Assembly (NCBI RefSeq): GCF_001434895.1 | Contig: NZ_AZEE01000004.1 | Location: forward strand, 29,927 to 93,926 | DNA: 64,000 nucleotides | Direction of reading: 5' to 3' | From: Secundilactobacillus odoratitofui DSM 19909 = JCM 15043 | Lineage (GTDB): Bacteria; Bacillota; Bacilli; Lactobacillales; Lactobacillaceae | In this document: positions 1 to 8,223 of the stretch, piece by piece | Numbering within the stretch: position 1 is the stretch's first letter | How the letters are laid out: the number at the start of each line of letters is the position of its first letter | Notes under the pieces: model-generated | The model's database searches: none | What the model saw: the letters and a program-made list of their open reading frames with translations, nothing else | What the model was told of the DNA's origin: nothing | Made by a program: the position numbers and the translations under genes

Positions 1-450
1 TTTGTGTTAGTGCTACTCATTTGGTCGCTACTAATTTTGGTGATGCGCTACCTGACGATTCACAGTCAACACATCCAGAAGTTTTTAAATGGCGATCCCG
101 TTACGGTGATTCGAAATGGTGAGATTCTGGTCGACAACTGTCTGAAAGCTAACATCTCAGCGAAGGATATTGCGTTAAAGCTACGGATGGCAGGTGTGGT
201 TGATACGGCGCTTGTTAAACGTGCGATTCTTGAGCAAAATGGGCAACTAACCGTCATCAATCAAGGGGATACCAACGTGAAATTTCCGGTTATTACGGAT
301 GGTACGGTGGATCCCGACGTGTTGGATCTAATGGATAAAGATCAGGAATGGTTGGTGGAGGCGCTTAGACGTCAAGGTATAGAACGCGTTCAAGACGTGT
401 ACTTAGCGGAATTTCGGAATAATCAGTTGATCATCGCGAAGTATCATTAA
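1..450 (+). CDS. DUF421 (YetF-like) membrane protein, C-terminal part
   Basis: This is the 3' end of a gene that enters from the left; the reading frame is open at base 1, so the true start lies outside. What is visible is the end of a transmembrane helix (LLIWSLLILVMRYLTIHS) followed by a soluble domain of about 125 residues. Its pattern, a short strand ending in GDPVTVIRNGEI, then a helical stretch ISAKDIALKLRMAGV and a later VEALRRQGIERVQDVYLAE, fits the C-terminal cytoplasmic domain of the DUF421/YetF family. The molecular role of the family is poorly defined. It sits 205 bp upstream of jag, where yidC would usually be expected. Confidence 0.7.
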   Translation, partial: FVLVLLIWSLLILVMRYLTIHSQHIQKFLNGDPVTVIRNGEILVDNCLKANISAKDIALKLRMAGVVDTALVKRAILEQNGQLTVINQGDTNVKFPVITDGTVDPDVLDLMDKDQEWLVEALRRQGIERVQDVYLAEFRNNQLIIAKYH

Positions 451-611
451 AGCAGAACGGCAAACCTTGTAGGACAATTTTATACAGCCATAAAGCGGTC
501 AGAATGGGTTTTGACAGTATTTTGAAACCGTTAATTGATCAAACGAATATTCCGAACGCGTATTTTGTAATATTACGATTTCTAAATCCCGCCATATAAC
601 GCGATTTGTCA

Positions 612-620
612 TGCTATACT
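612..620 (+). promoter_or_regulatory. Extended -10 promoter for jag
   Basis: TGC-TATACT is an extended -10 box about 35 bases before the jag start, without a good -35 box. It suggests that jag is transcribed on its own here rather than from an rnpA-yidC promoter. Confidence 0.4.
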
Positions 621-654
621 AGACATAAGAGTTTTATCGAAGGGAGAAACAAGC

Positions 655-1416
655 ATGACTTTATACACCAATGAAACTGTTGATGGTGCTATTCAAGATG
701 CACTAAAACAGCTTCAACTTGATCAATCACAAGTGGAGGTGACCGTCTTAACCGAACCGAGACGGGGCTTCTTTGGCATTGGCGCACGTCAAGCACGGGT
801 TGAAATTACACCGTTAGCAACTACTACCACGGCTGCAGTGTCAGTGGCGACTGAACCCGAACCCACCACAAAAAAGGAGGCAGTTGATGCGACGGCAACA
901 CCGGCGCCTATCAACACACCTGAACCTGAAACGACTGAGGCGCAACCGGTTGACCGACAAGCTGAGTATCAACAAGTTGCGGCTGAATTAAACGACTATT
1001 TGAGCGATATTGTGAACCAGCTTGGTATCGATGCAACAAGTGCCGTTTCAGTCGCGCATCGTCACGTCACGATTGAATTTGAGACGGAACAAGAGGGGCT
1101 TTTGATCGGAAAACATGGTCGCACGATCAACGCTTTGCAAAGTCTTGCACAAGTCTTTTTAAACCATAAGCGTTTTTCTAAGTTGGAAGTGACACTAGAC
1201 GTAGCCAGTTACCGTGAACGCCGACTTGAGACACTGACCCGGTTAGCTGAAAACATGGCCCGGGAAGTGGTTGCCACCGGAAAACCAGTTTATCTGGATC
1301 CGATGCCATCATTTGAGCGTAAGCAGATTCACAGTGTTTTAGCGGATAATGAACACGTTATGACATATTCTGCCGGTACTGAGCCAAAACGAGCAGTGGT
1401 CATTACGTTGCGATAA
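655..1416 (+). CDS. jag: Jag/KhpB RNA-binding protein (SpoIIIJ-associated)
   Basis: Three domains can be read in 253 residues. The Jag-N domain lies at about 1-52, with the signature GFFGIGARQARVEI at 38-51. A Thr/Pro/Glu-rich linker of about 50 residues follows. The KH domain has IGKHG at 151-155. An R3H domain at about 187-253 contains R222-x3-H226. Jag/KhpB binds RNA and partners KhpA in controlling cell elongation and division in related cocci. The usual upstream neighbours rnpA and yidC are missing, but mnmE and mnmG follow as in other lactobacilli. The start ATG has an AAGGGAG ribosome site. Confidence 0.93.
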   Translation: MTLYTNETVDGAIQDALKQLQLDQSQVEVTVLTEPRRGFFGIGARQARVEITPLATTTTAAVSVATEPEPTTKKEAVDATATPAPINTPEPETTEAQPVDRQAEYQQVAAELNDYLSDIVNQLGIDATSAVSVAHRHVTIEFETEQEGLLIGKHGRTINALQSLAQVFLNHKRFSKLEVTLDVASYRERRLETLTRLAENMAREVVATGKPVYLDPMPSFERKQIHSVLADNEHVMTYSAGTEPKRAVVITLR

Positions 1417-1453
1417 ATCGCAAAATTTTTAGTGGGTTGTACAGGCCTGTGAC

Positions 1454-1482
1454 TTGACATCGCAGGTCGGCCAGTCTACTAT
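1454..1482 (+). promoter_or_regulatory. Sigma-A promoter upstream of mnmE
   Basis: A perfect -35 TTGACA (1454-1459) and TACTAT (1477-1482) are separated by 17 bp. The start point would be near 1490, 120 bp before mnmE and upstream of the terminator-like hairpin at 1522-1569. Confidence 0.6.
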
Positions 1483-1521
1483 ATACAGTAATCATTCTTA
1501 TCTTAAATAGATAAAGTAGTC

Positions 1522-1569
1522 AAAGTGCTTTATCCATGCTGTTAGGGGCATGGAGTGGGCACTTTTTTT
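1522..1569 (+). terminator. Terminator-like hairpin before mnmE (possible attenuator)
   Basis: AAAGTGC pairs with GCACTTT and an inner CCATGC pairs with GCATGG, followed by a run of seven T. It lies downstream of the 1454-1482 promoter and only 41 bases before the mnmE start. It can therefore end jag transcripts and also attenuate mnmE. Confidence 0.75.
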
Positions 1570-1610
1570 GTGCGTGAATTTATGAACAAACCAATTATGG
1601 AGGGACTAAC

Positions 1611-3002
1611 ATGACAGCGACAAGTGAATTTGATACGATTGCGGCCGTTGCAACGCCACCTGGCGAAGGCGGCATTTCAATTATTCGGGTAAGTGGCGAC
1701 CATGCTTTTGACATGGTTGAACCACTCTTTAAAGGTAAACGGTTGGCCAGTGTCAAAAGTCACACGATCAACTACGGCCACATCGTCGACCCCGAGACCG
1801 ACTCTGAAGTCGATGAGGTGATGGTGTCGGTTATGCGGGCACCTAAAACGTATACGCGAGAAGATGTGCTAGAAATCAACTGTCATGGTGGTTTAATGGC
1901 CACTAATCAAATCTTGCAGCTGGTGATTAGCCAAGGTGCACGGTTGGCGGAGCCTGGTGAGTTTACGAAACGGGCTTTCTTGAATGGCCGAATTGACTTA
2001 AGCCAGGCCGAGGCGGTCATGGACCTGATTCGAGCTAAAACAGATCGTTCGATGAAGGTTGCTTTGAATCAATTAGACGGTAATTTGTCTCGCTTGATCA
2101 AGCACCTTCGTCAAGATATTTTGGAAGTACTAGCTCAAGTCGAGGTCAATATAGATTATCCTGAGTACGATGACGTTGAAACGATGACGACCAAACTGTT
2201 GCTTGAAAAAGCGCAGGAAGTTAAAGCTTCAATTCAACAATTATTGAAGACGGCAAAACAGGGTAAAGTGTTACGAGATGGTCTAGCAACCGCAATCGTT
2301 GGCCGTCCTAACGTTGGTAAATCGAGTTTGTTAAACGAGTTACTACATGAGGATAAGGCCATCGTAACCGACGTTGCCGGGACCACCCGTGATGTCATTG
2401 AAGAGTACGTGAATGTTGGTGGCGTGCCACTGAAGTTAGTGGACACGGCCGGAATCCATCACACCGATGATAAGGTCGAAAAAATTGGGGTGGAACGCTC
2501 AAAACAAGCGATTTCAGCAGCCGACCTAGTGGTGCTGGTACTGAATGCGAGCGAACCGTTAACACCTGAAGACCGCCAATTACTGACTGATACGGCAGCT
2601 GAAAAGCGGATCATCATTCTCAACAAGACTGATTTACCAGTTAAAATTGATTTGGCTGAATTACGCGACTTAGCGGGTGACACGAAGATGATCAAAACTT
2701 CGATGTTACAGAGTCAAGGTGTTGACCAACTTGAAGGCGAAATCAGTCATTTGTTCTTTGACGAAGGCATTGAGTCTGGTCGGGGCAACGTGATGGTGAC
2801 TAACGCCCGCCACATTGGCTTGTTAAACCAAGCGAGTCAAGCACTGGATGATGTCATGAACGGGATTGCAGCCGGGATGCCGGTTGATTTAGTTCAAATT
2901 GATATGACCCGTTGCTGGAATAAGCTTGGTGAAATTACTGGTGACAGTTACCAAGATGAATTACTGGATCAATTGTTTAGCCAATTTTGTGTCGGTAAGT
3001 AA
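1611..3002 (+). CDS. mnmE: tRNA modification GTPase MnmE
   Basis: 463 residues, the normal length. The N-terminal formyl-THF-binding domain starts with [23 protein letters not shown]. The inserted G domain has the P-loop GRPNVGKSS (231-239), DTAG (278-281) and NKTD near 336. The protein ends in the conserved CVGK, with the catalytic cysteine. With MnmG it installs the carboxymethylaminomethyl group on U34 of tRNAs reading NNA/NNG codons. A GGAGG site precedes the ATG, and mnmG follows after 107 bp. Confidence 0.98.
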   Translation: MTATSEFDTIAAVATPPGEGGISIIRVSGDHAFDMVEPLFKGKRLASVKSHTINYGHIVDPETDSEVDEVMVSVMRAPKTYTREDVLEINCHGGLMATNQILQLVISQGARLAEPGEFTKRAFLNGRIDLSQAEAVMDLIRAKTDRSMKVALNQLDGNLSRLIKHLRQDILEVLAQVEVNIDYPEYDDVETMTTKLLLEKAQEVKASIQQLLKTAKQGKVLRDGLATAIVGRPNVGKSSLLNELLHEDKAIVTDVAGTTRDVIEEYVNVGGVPLKLVDTAGIHHTDDKVEKIGVERSKQAISAADLVVLVLNASEPLTPEDRQLLTDTAAEKRIIILNKTDLPVKIDLAELRDLAGDTKMIKTSMLQSQGVDQLEGEISHLFFDEGIESGRGNVMVTNARHIGLLNQASQALDDVMNGIAAGMPVDLVQIDMTRCWNKLGEITGDSYQDELLDQLFSQFCVGK

Positions 3003-3109
3003 TTGTTGAGTACGATGAATTGACTTTACCGTTTAAATTTTTTATTTTAGATAGCTGAAACGTGATAAAGCAGGATCTACCTGTTTTACACTCTTAAGGA
3101 GGAAACAAC

Positions 3110-5020
3110 ATGCCCGAGATTCAACCATACCGTGGCAAGGACTTCGACGTTATCGTCGTTGGTGCCGGCCACGCTGGTACGGAAGCAGCACTGGCAGCTG
3201 CTCGAATGGGGAATAAGACCCTGTTAATGACGATTAATTTAGATATGGTGGCGTTTATGCCATGTAACCCATCAGTTGGTGGGCCCGCAAAGGGAATCGT
3301 TGTGCGCGAAATTGACGCTCTTGGTGGCGAAATGGGACGTAATATCGACAAAACCTACGTTCAGATGCGGATGCTAAATACTGGTAAGGGACCAGCTGTC
3401 CGTGCCTTGCGGGCGCAAGCTGACAAGCATGCATACCACGCTGAGATGAAGCACACCCTGGAGAAAGAGCCTAACTTAACGCTGCGTCAGGGAATCGTTG
3501 ACGATCTGATCGTTGAAGACGGTGTTTGTAAGGGTGTGATCACCAATACTGGTGCCAGATACAGCGCCAAGTCAGTCGTGATTGCGGCTGGTACTGCTGC
3601 TCGCGGTAAGATTATCATTGGTGAACTGATGTATTCGTCAGGCCCTAACAATTCCCAACCAGCCATGAAATTAACCAAAAATTTGGAAAAGTATGGGTTG
3701 GAGCTTAAGCGATTCAAGACTGGGACGCCACCTCGGGTGGATGGTAATACGATTCACTACGATGAAACTGAGGAACAACCGGGTGACGTTGAGCCAAACC
3801 ACTTCAGTTTTGAGACACCGGATGAGAACTATTTATCACTTAAGAATCAACTCTCTTGCTGGTTAACCTACACCAACGAAACGACTCACAAAATCATTCG
3901 CGACAACCTTGACCGCGCGCCAATGTTTACGGGTGTGATCGAAGGGGTCGGGCCACGGTATTGTCCTTCAATTGAAGATAAGATCGTTCGATTCGCAGAT
4001 AAGAGTCGTCACCAGTTGTTCTTGGAGCCTGAGGGTCGCAAGACGGATGAATGGTACGTTCAAGGTCTTTCAACCTCAATGCCTGAGGAAGTACAACAAA
4101 AAATCCTTCACTCTATTAAAGGCCTGGAAGATGCTGAACTTATGCGCCCAGGTTACGCCATTGAATACGACGTTGTGTCACCTTACCAACTACGCCCAAC
4201 GCTTGAGACTAAGCTAGTAAAGAACCTTTACACAGCTGGCCAAACTAATGGGACTTCTGGTTACGAAGAGGCTGCTGGTCAAGGCATCATGGCTGGAATC
4301 AACGCTGGTTTACGTGCACTTGGCAAGGAACAGTTTGTTATGAAGCGCTCTGAAGGTTACATCGGTGTCATGATCGATGATTTGGTGACTAAGGGTACCA
4401 ACGAACCTTACCGCTTACTCACGAGCCGTGCGGAGTACCGGTTAATTTTACGTCACGACAACGCCGATTTACGTCTAACACCTAAGGGTCATGAATTAGG
4501 GTTGATCTCAGATGAGCGTTATAACGCCTTCTTAGCCAAGCGCCAAGCCGTTGAGGATGAAATCGCACGGTTAAATACAGTTCGGGTTAAGCCTTCTGAT
4601 GAAGTGAACGCCTACGTGGTATCACACAATGAGAAGCCACTCCAAGACGGTGTCTTAGCTGCTGAGTTTTTACGGCGCCCGCGGGTCACCTACGCTGACT
4701 TGCTCCGGTTTATTCCAAGCCCAGAGCAACCACTTGATCGCCGTGTGATTGAAGAAATTGAGATTCGAATCAAGTACGCTGGTTACATTAAAAAAGCCGA
4801 GGAAAACGTGGCGAAGATGAAGAAGATGGAAGCCAAGAAGATTCCTGACAACATCGACTTCGATGCGATTGATGGCCTTGCTACCGAGGCTCACCAAAAG
4901 CTCGATAAGATTCGACCAGAGACCATCGCACAAGCAACGCGGATCAGTGGGGTTAACCCAGCTGACATTGCGATTTTGAGTGTGTATATTGAACAAGGTA
5001 AAATCGCTAAGATTCATTAA
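3110..5020 (+). CDS. mnmG: tRNA uridine-5-carboxymethylaminomethyl synthase MnmG (GidA)
   Basis: 636 residues, full length for the family. The FAD-binding Rossmann motif [17 protein letters not shown] lies at about 18-34, and the family signatures [11 protein letters not shown] and [15 protein letters not shown] are present. The C-terminal helical domain that contacts MnmE ends the protein. It is the FAD-dependent partner of MnmE in wobble-uridine modification. The start is set by a strong AAGGAGG eight bases before the ATG. It is followed by a long inverted repeat and a convergent gene. Confidence 0.98.
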   Translation: MPEIQPYRGKDFDVIVVGAGHAGTEAALAAARMGNKTLLMTINLDMVAFMPCNPSVGGPAKGIVVREIDALGGEMGRNIDKTYVQMRMLNTGKGPAVRALRAQADKHAYHAEMKHTLEKEPNLTLRQGIVDDLIVEDGVCKGVITNTGARYSAKSVVIAAGTAARGKIIIGELMYSSGPNNSQPAMKLTKNLEKYGLELKRFKTGTPPRVDGNTIHYDETEEQPGDVEPNHFSFETPDENYLSLKNQLSCWLTYTNETTHKIIRDNLDRAPMFTGVIEGVGPRYCPSIEDKIVRFADKSRHQLFLEPEGRKTDEWYVQGLSTSMPEEVQQKILHSIKGLEDAELMRPGYAIEYDVVSPYQLRPTLETKLVKNLYTAGQTNGTSGYEEAAGQGIMAGINAGLRALGKEQFVMKRSEGYIGVMIDDLVTKGTNEPYRLLTSRAEYRLILRHDNADLRLTPKGHELGLISDERYNAFLAKRQAVEDEIARLNTVRVKPSDEVNAYVVSHNEKPLQDGVLAAEFLRRPRVTYADLLRFIPSPEQPLDRRVIEEIEIRIKYAGYIKKAEENVAKMKKMEAKKIPDNIDFDAIDGLATEAHQKLDKIRPETIAQATRISGVNPADIAILSVYIEQGKIAKIH

Positions 5021-5026
5021 TTAAGA

Positions 5027-5142
5027 GTGAGTCAAACTTCGTTTAGGTCCCAGAGTATAAGTACAGAGACCCGTGAATTCCTGATCTTTTGGAATTCGCG
5101 GGTCTCTGTACTTATACGGCCGGGGCCTGAAGTTTAACTCAC
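5027..5142. repeat. 116-nt near-perfect inverted repeat
   Basis: The arms begin GTGAGTCAAACTTC and end GAAGTTTAACTCAC. The inner part is a stem of about 25 bp (GTATAAGTACAGAGACCC and its complement) around a 10-nt loop, with one small asymmetric internal loop at GTTTAGGTCCCAGA / GGCCGGGGCCT. No T-run follows it. A normal terminator lies 60 bases further on. It looks like an intergenic palindromic repeat unit rather than a simple terminator. No second copy was seen in the window. Confidence 0.75.
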
Positions 5143-5200
5143 GTTTAGACTAGAGAACAGTTAGCATTCACCGAAAGTAATTTTTCATTTAGAAATAATT

Positions 5201-5236
5201 AAGCGGCCAAATTCCGGGATTGGAGTTTGGCCGCTT
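5201..5236. terminator. Bidirectional terminator between mnmG and the convergent gene
   Basis: AAGCGGCCAAA pairs perfectly with TTTGGCCGCTT across a 14-nt loop. T-rich flanks are present on both strands. Confidence 0.8.
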
Positions 5237-5261
5237 GTTGTTTTGAAGTTTAATGAGTCAG

Positions 5262-5702
5262 TTAGTAGGGGCCATTGGAATCGTCATGGTCACGCATCGC
5301 CCAGGAATCGACCCATCCTTGGTCATAGGCATCGTCGTAAGGATCATAGCTACTACTGGTTGAGGAACCGAGTGAATCTAACCAGAGACCAAAGCCAATT
5401 ACCAAGATTGGGAGCAGCAGCATGCCACCAAGGTAGAGTAAAAAGAGTACCCAGTTACCAATGTATGGCCACAGCCAGTAACCCACTTTATAAACTAAGT
5501 AGATGGTGCCAATCGTGCTCAACCAACCCCACTTATGTTCGGCATGTTGGGTTCGAGTTCGCGTTTGAGGTTGGACTAAAGGGGTTGTTATTTTGGTAGA
5601 TTGGAGGTGGTAAGTATAGTGGTCGGCCGCATGGTTAGAAACGTCAGCTAACTGATAGCCGGTGTTTTGGGTAATTTTGGCTGCGCGTGTTTCATCTGAC
5701 AT
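5262..5702 (-). CDS. Hypothetical small membrane protein
   Basis: 146 residues. A hydrophilic N-terminus of about 55 residues is followed by one or two membrane segments (about 60-108: STIGTIYLVYKVGYWLW, then WVLFLLYLGGMLLLPILVIGFGLWL). An acidic Ser/Asp/Tyr-rich tail (SYDPYDDAYDQGWVDSW) ends it. I do not recognise a family. The start has a GAGGAGG ribosome site. It faces mnmG, with a shared terminator between them. Confidence 0.75.
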   Translation of the reverse strand: MSDETRAAKITQNTGYQLADVSNHAADHYTYHLQSTKITTPLVQPQTRTRTQHAEHKWGWLSTIGTIYLVYKVGYWLWPYIGNWVLFLLYLGGMLLLPILVIGFGLWLDSLGSSTSSSYDPYDDAYDQGWVDSWAMRDHDDSNGPY

Positions 5703-5741
5703 TTAGACCACCTCCTCAATTAACTTTATTATACCGCAATC

Positions 5742-5790
5742 AAAAAATGGTGCCATTTGTCGGGAAATCCACGACTTGGCACCATTTTTT
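5742..5790. terminator. Bidirectional terminator
   Basis: AAAAAATGGTGCCA pairs with TGGCACCATTTTTT across a loop of about 20 nt. It ends the thioesterase gene on the minus strand. Confidence 0.85.
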
Positions 5791-5798
5791 GGTAGTGG

Positions 5799-6302
5799 TT
5801 AGTTTAAATTCAAGTGGCTGAATAGATCTTTTTGGTAAGCCCGGTCCTGTTTGCGTTCAACCAAGCGGTCTTGGTAACCCGCACAGATAAATTTTTCCTC
5901 ATCTGATTCAGGCACGATAATTGGTAGTTCGGGGTTGGCTGGGTTAGCCATTACGACGAAGGTGACAAAGCAAGTGAAACCAACGAAGCGTTCGCCAGTC
6001 AACAGATGCTCGCCCAACCCTTTAACAAATACTTCCAGAGACCGGTTACTCGTACCCGTCACGTAAGATTCAATCACCATAGCGTCTTGCATCACGAAGG
6101 GGGCGATGAAGTTCATGTGATCCATTGTTGCGGTAACTTGAACTTGACGCACGGCACGTGAGGCCGCAATTGAACTGGTATTGTCGACCATGTATAAAAT
6201 CTGGCCACCAAAAACGGTATCATGTTCGTTTAAGTCGGAACTAAAGACACGGTGATTGGTAATTGAAAGGGTATCTTGGCAAGTTAATTGACGTCTGCTC
6301 AT
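5799..6302 (-). CDS. Acyl-CoA thioesterase, hotdog fold (YkhA/YciA type)
   Basis: 167 residues. The hotdog-fold helix and active-site region is read at HDTVFGGQILYMVDNTSSIAASR (about 27-49), followed by VTATMDHMNFIAPFVMQDAMVIES and a GNRSLEVFVKG-like strand. Family members hydrolyse medium- to long-chain acyl-CoA thioesters in the cytoplasm. The substrate here is unknown. The ATG is preceded by GGAGG. The gene is monocistronic, with a strong terminator downstream. Confidence 0.85.
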   Translation of the reverse strand: MSRRQLTCQDTLSITNHRVFSSDLNEHDTVFGGQILYMVDNTSSIAASRAVRQVQVTATMDHMNFIAPFVMQDAMVIESYVTGTSNRSLEVFVKGLGEHLLTGERFVGFTCFVTFVVMANPANPELPIIVPESDEEKFICAGYQDRLVERKQDRAYQKDLFSHLNLN

Positions 6303-6379
6303 GCTGTAACCTCCAGTGTTTTCATCTATTTTAGCATAGTTTTGGAGGCGATTTCATTTTCCAGCCAGAATCTTATTAA

Positions 6380-6408
6380 TTGTATTTTACAGTGGTATCT
6401 TTCATAAT
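6380..6408 (+). promoter_or_regulatory. Promoter of the HesB-like gene
   Basis: TTGTAT and CATAAT with 17-bp spacing, 25 bases before the start codon. Confidence 0.5.
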
Positions 6409-6432
6409 GAAGCCAAAACTAAGGAAGAAGCG

Positions 6433-6801
6433 ATGACTATGACCCGCTATTTAACGATTTCACCTGAAGCAATTGCGAAAATTAAGCCACACTTGAATGA
6501 GCATACAAGACTGCTATTAAGTTATGATGATGGCGTTGGACCATACTCACATCACGGTTTAGTGGCGTTACAAGTTTCATTTCAGTTAGTTTTGATCAAC
6601 GACGATCAACCCTATAAAGACTATGACGAAGTCGTTGAGACGAATTTCGAGCCGGTGTATATCAAAGCCTACTCAGGTAAATTCTTGAGTGACCAAATGA
6701 AGTTAAAGCTACAACCAAAGTATCAGACGCTCGTACTTTCGGATGATAGTGAAGAAATTGACCAAAACGTTGAGATCGTGGACGAGCGGAAAACCGTTTA
6801 A
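6433..6801 (+). CDS. HesB/IscA-like (Fe-S biosynthesis domain) protein without cysteines
   Basis: 122 residues. The opening ISPEAIAKIKPHLNEHTRLLLSYDDGVGPYSHHG and the later LVLINDDQPYKDYDE resemble the HesB/IscA fold used by a lactobacillus family annotated as iron-sulfur cluster biosynthesis. The translation contains no cysteine, so it cannot hold a cluster through the usual three-cysteine motif. Its function is therefore open. It has its own promoter and a terminator just after the stop, so it is a single-gene unit. Confidence 0.65.
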   Translation: MTMTRYLTISPEAIAKIKPHLNEHTRLLLSYDDGVGPYSHHGLVALQVSFQLVLINDDQPYKDYDEVVETNFEPVYIKAYSGKFLSDQMKLKLQPKYQTLVLSDDSEEIDQNVEIVDERKTV

Positions 6802-6817
6802 AATGAAATGAATTCTG

Positions 6818-6856
6818 AAAGCATCGTTATTCTAAAGCGGATAACGGTGCTTTTTT
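6818..6856 (+). terminator. Rho-independent terminator
   Basis: AAAGCATCGTTATTC pairs with GATAACGGTGCTTT (one wobble) and is followed by T6. Confidence 0.85.
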
Positions 6857-7033
6857 ATTGTAATTTTCTGAAAACGCGCGTTACATAATGAGTTATTTTA
6901 TGATGTAACAATTGTGAAATAATGACTGAAATTAGTGAAATGATGACGTGCCTTTGACCGAGTGTATACTAAGAATAGTCAATATAATTGGTATGCTCCA
7001 CACTATACATAATATTATTTTTGTATCAAATCA

Positions 7034-7050
7034 TTCACAAGCCTTGTGAA
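7034..7050. promoter_or_regulatory. Perfect palindrome, candidate operator
   Basis: TTCACAAG-C-CTTGTGAA lies 77 bp upstream of the broken diacetyl reductase gene. The half-sites recall Rex boxes (TTGTGAA/TTCACAA) but are in the reverse order with a short gap, so the binding protein is uncertain. Confidence 0.35.
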
Positions 7051-7079
7051 AGTGGTATGAAAATGGTTTAATGTAAGCG

Positions 7080-7093
7080 TGTAAGCGGATACA
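7080..7093. promoter_or_regulatory. Candidate cre (CcpA) site
   Basis: TGTAAGCGGATACA fits the cre pattern TGWNANCGNTNWCA with one mismatch. It lies 33 bp before the reductase start, a plausible position for carbon-catabolite control. Confidence 0.35.
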
Positions 7094-7126
7094 TCATTTA
7101 TGATTTAATTTTGAGGAGGAAACGCG

Positions 7127-7881
7127 ATGACTAGAATTGCAATTGTAACTGGTGGGGGACAAGGTATTGGTGAAGGCATTGCTAAACAGCTGACGGTTTA
7201 ACTGTTGCTGTAGCTGATTTGAAGCAAGAAAATGCCGAGAAGGTGGCTGCTGAAATTGGTAACGGTGCGAAGGGCTACTTTGTCGACGTTGCTGATAAGC
7301 AAAGCGTTTTTGATTTAGTAGATGCAGTTGTTGCAGACTATGGTCAATTAGATGTCATGGTTAACAACGCAGGGATCGCTAAAATCGGCGCCGTGATCGA
7401 TGCTGAAGAAAAAGACGTTGATCAAATTATGAATGTTAATATCAAGGGCGATATTTTCGGCATTCAAGCTGCAGCCAAGCAATTTAAGAAGCAGGGTAAC
7501 GGTGGTAAGATTATCAACGCTTGTTCAATTGCCGGCCACGAAGGCTTTGAATTACTGGGCATCTACTCAGCAACCAAGTTCGCTGTTCGGGGTTTGACGC
7601 AAGCCGCTGCTAAGGAATTAGCCAAGGATAAGATTACGGTCAATGCTTACTGCCCAGGGATCGTGCTCACGCCAATGTGGGATCAAATTGACGCCGAAAT
7701 GGCTAAAATTTACAACGTTCCGCTAGGTGATACCTTGCAAAAGTATATCGATGGAATTGCACTGGGTCGTGGCGAACAACCAGCCGATGTTGCCAACCTT
7801 GTATCCTTCTTAGCAGATAAGAAGTCCGATTACATCACTGGCCAATCAATTATGGTTGATGGTGGTATCAACTTCGCATAA
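7127..7881 (+). pseudogene. Frameshifted diacetyl/acetoin reductase (short-chain dehydrogenase)
   Basis: A GGAGG site and ATG at 7127 start [22 protein letters not shown], the NAD-binding TGxxxGIG region. The frame then hits TAA at 7199-7201. The rest continues in another frame from about 7192 ([18 protein letters not shown]) to 7881. It retains the NNAG, S-x-Y-x3-K (YSATKFAV) and C-terminal DGGINFA signatures. Comparison with the family suggests loss of about 7 bases near codon 23. The downstream part has a TTG at 7219 but no cofactor loop, so it should be inactive. The intact enzyme would reduce diacetyl and acetoin with NADH. A sequencing error cannot be excluded. Confidence 0.8.
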
Positions 7882-7909
7882 AAGTATCTTAATTGAATGA
7901 TTGAAAGTG

Positions 7910-7973
7910 AGTCTCCAAGCTTTTAGCGGTGACATCGATGAGGTGTTATTTGCTAATAACTTGGAGGCTTTTT
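7910..7973 (+). terminator. Terminator after the reductase pseudogene
   Basis: GTCTCCAAG pairs with CTTGGAGGC, an inner TTAGC pairs with GCTAA, and T5 follows. Confidence 0.7.
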
Positions 7974-8062
7974 AAGTCGTGTTACCACTGCGTAAATTCG
8001 GACCGTGATTTTTATGCTTAGTTATCATGCGCAAAATCTATCAGAAAAGCACAACATAACGT

Positions 8063-8078
8063 TGTTTCACGTGGAACA
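8063..8078. promoter_or_regulatory. parS-like ParB/Spo0J binding site
   Basis: TGTTTCACGTGGAACA. Its reverse complement, TGTTCCACGTGAAACA, matches the Firmicute parS consensus TGTTNCACGTGAAACA at every fixed position. It is intergenic, between a terminator and the pyruvate oxidase promoter. ParB binding here would help origin segregation. Confidence 0.75.
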
Positions 8079-8142
8079 AAAACGTGAACAAATTAACTTA
8101 CAAAAAGTAAGTGCAAATTCGTGACTTTGAATTTGAGCGCGC

Positions 8143-8148
8143 TATACT
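8143..8148 (+). promoter_or_regulatory. -10 box of the pyruvate oxidase promoter
   Basis: TATACT lies 75 bp before the start codon; the -35 region is weak. The rest of 7882-8223 holds the terminator and the parS-like site. Confidence 0.35.
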
Positions 8149-8223
8149 AGTCATCGTTAAGTGATTGAGATAAACCTAATTGAGTCTCAACCCAGCAACA
8201 AACTGATGAGGAGCGCGATTAAA

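Noticed and set aside
5543..5570. tRNA T-arm-like GGTTCGAGTTC
   Set aside because: It lies inside a coding sequence and no cloverleaf can be built around it.
7034..7050. Rex operator
   Set aside because: Half-sites are in the everted order with a one-base gap, not the TTGTGAA-N4-TTCACAA arrangement.
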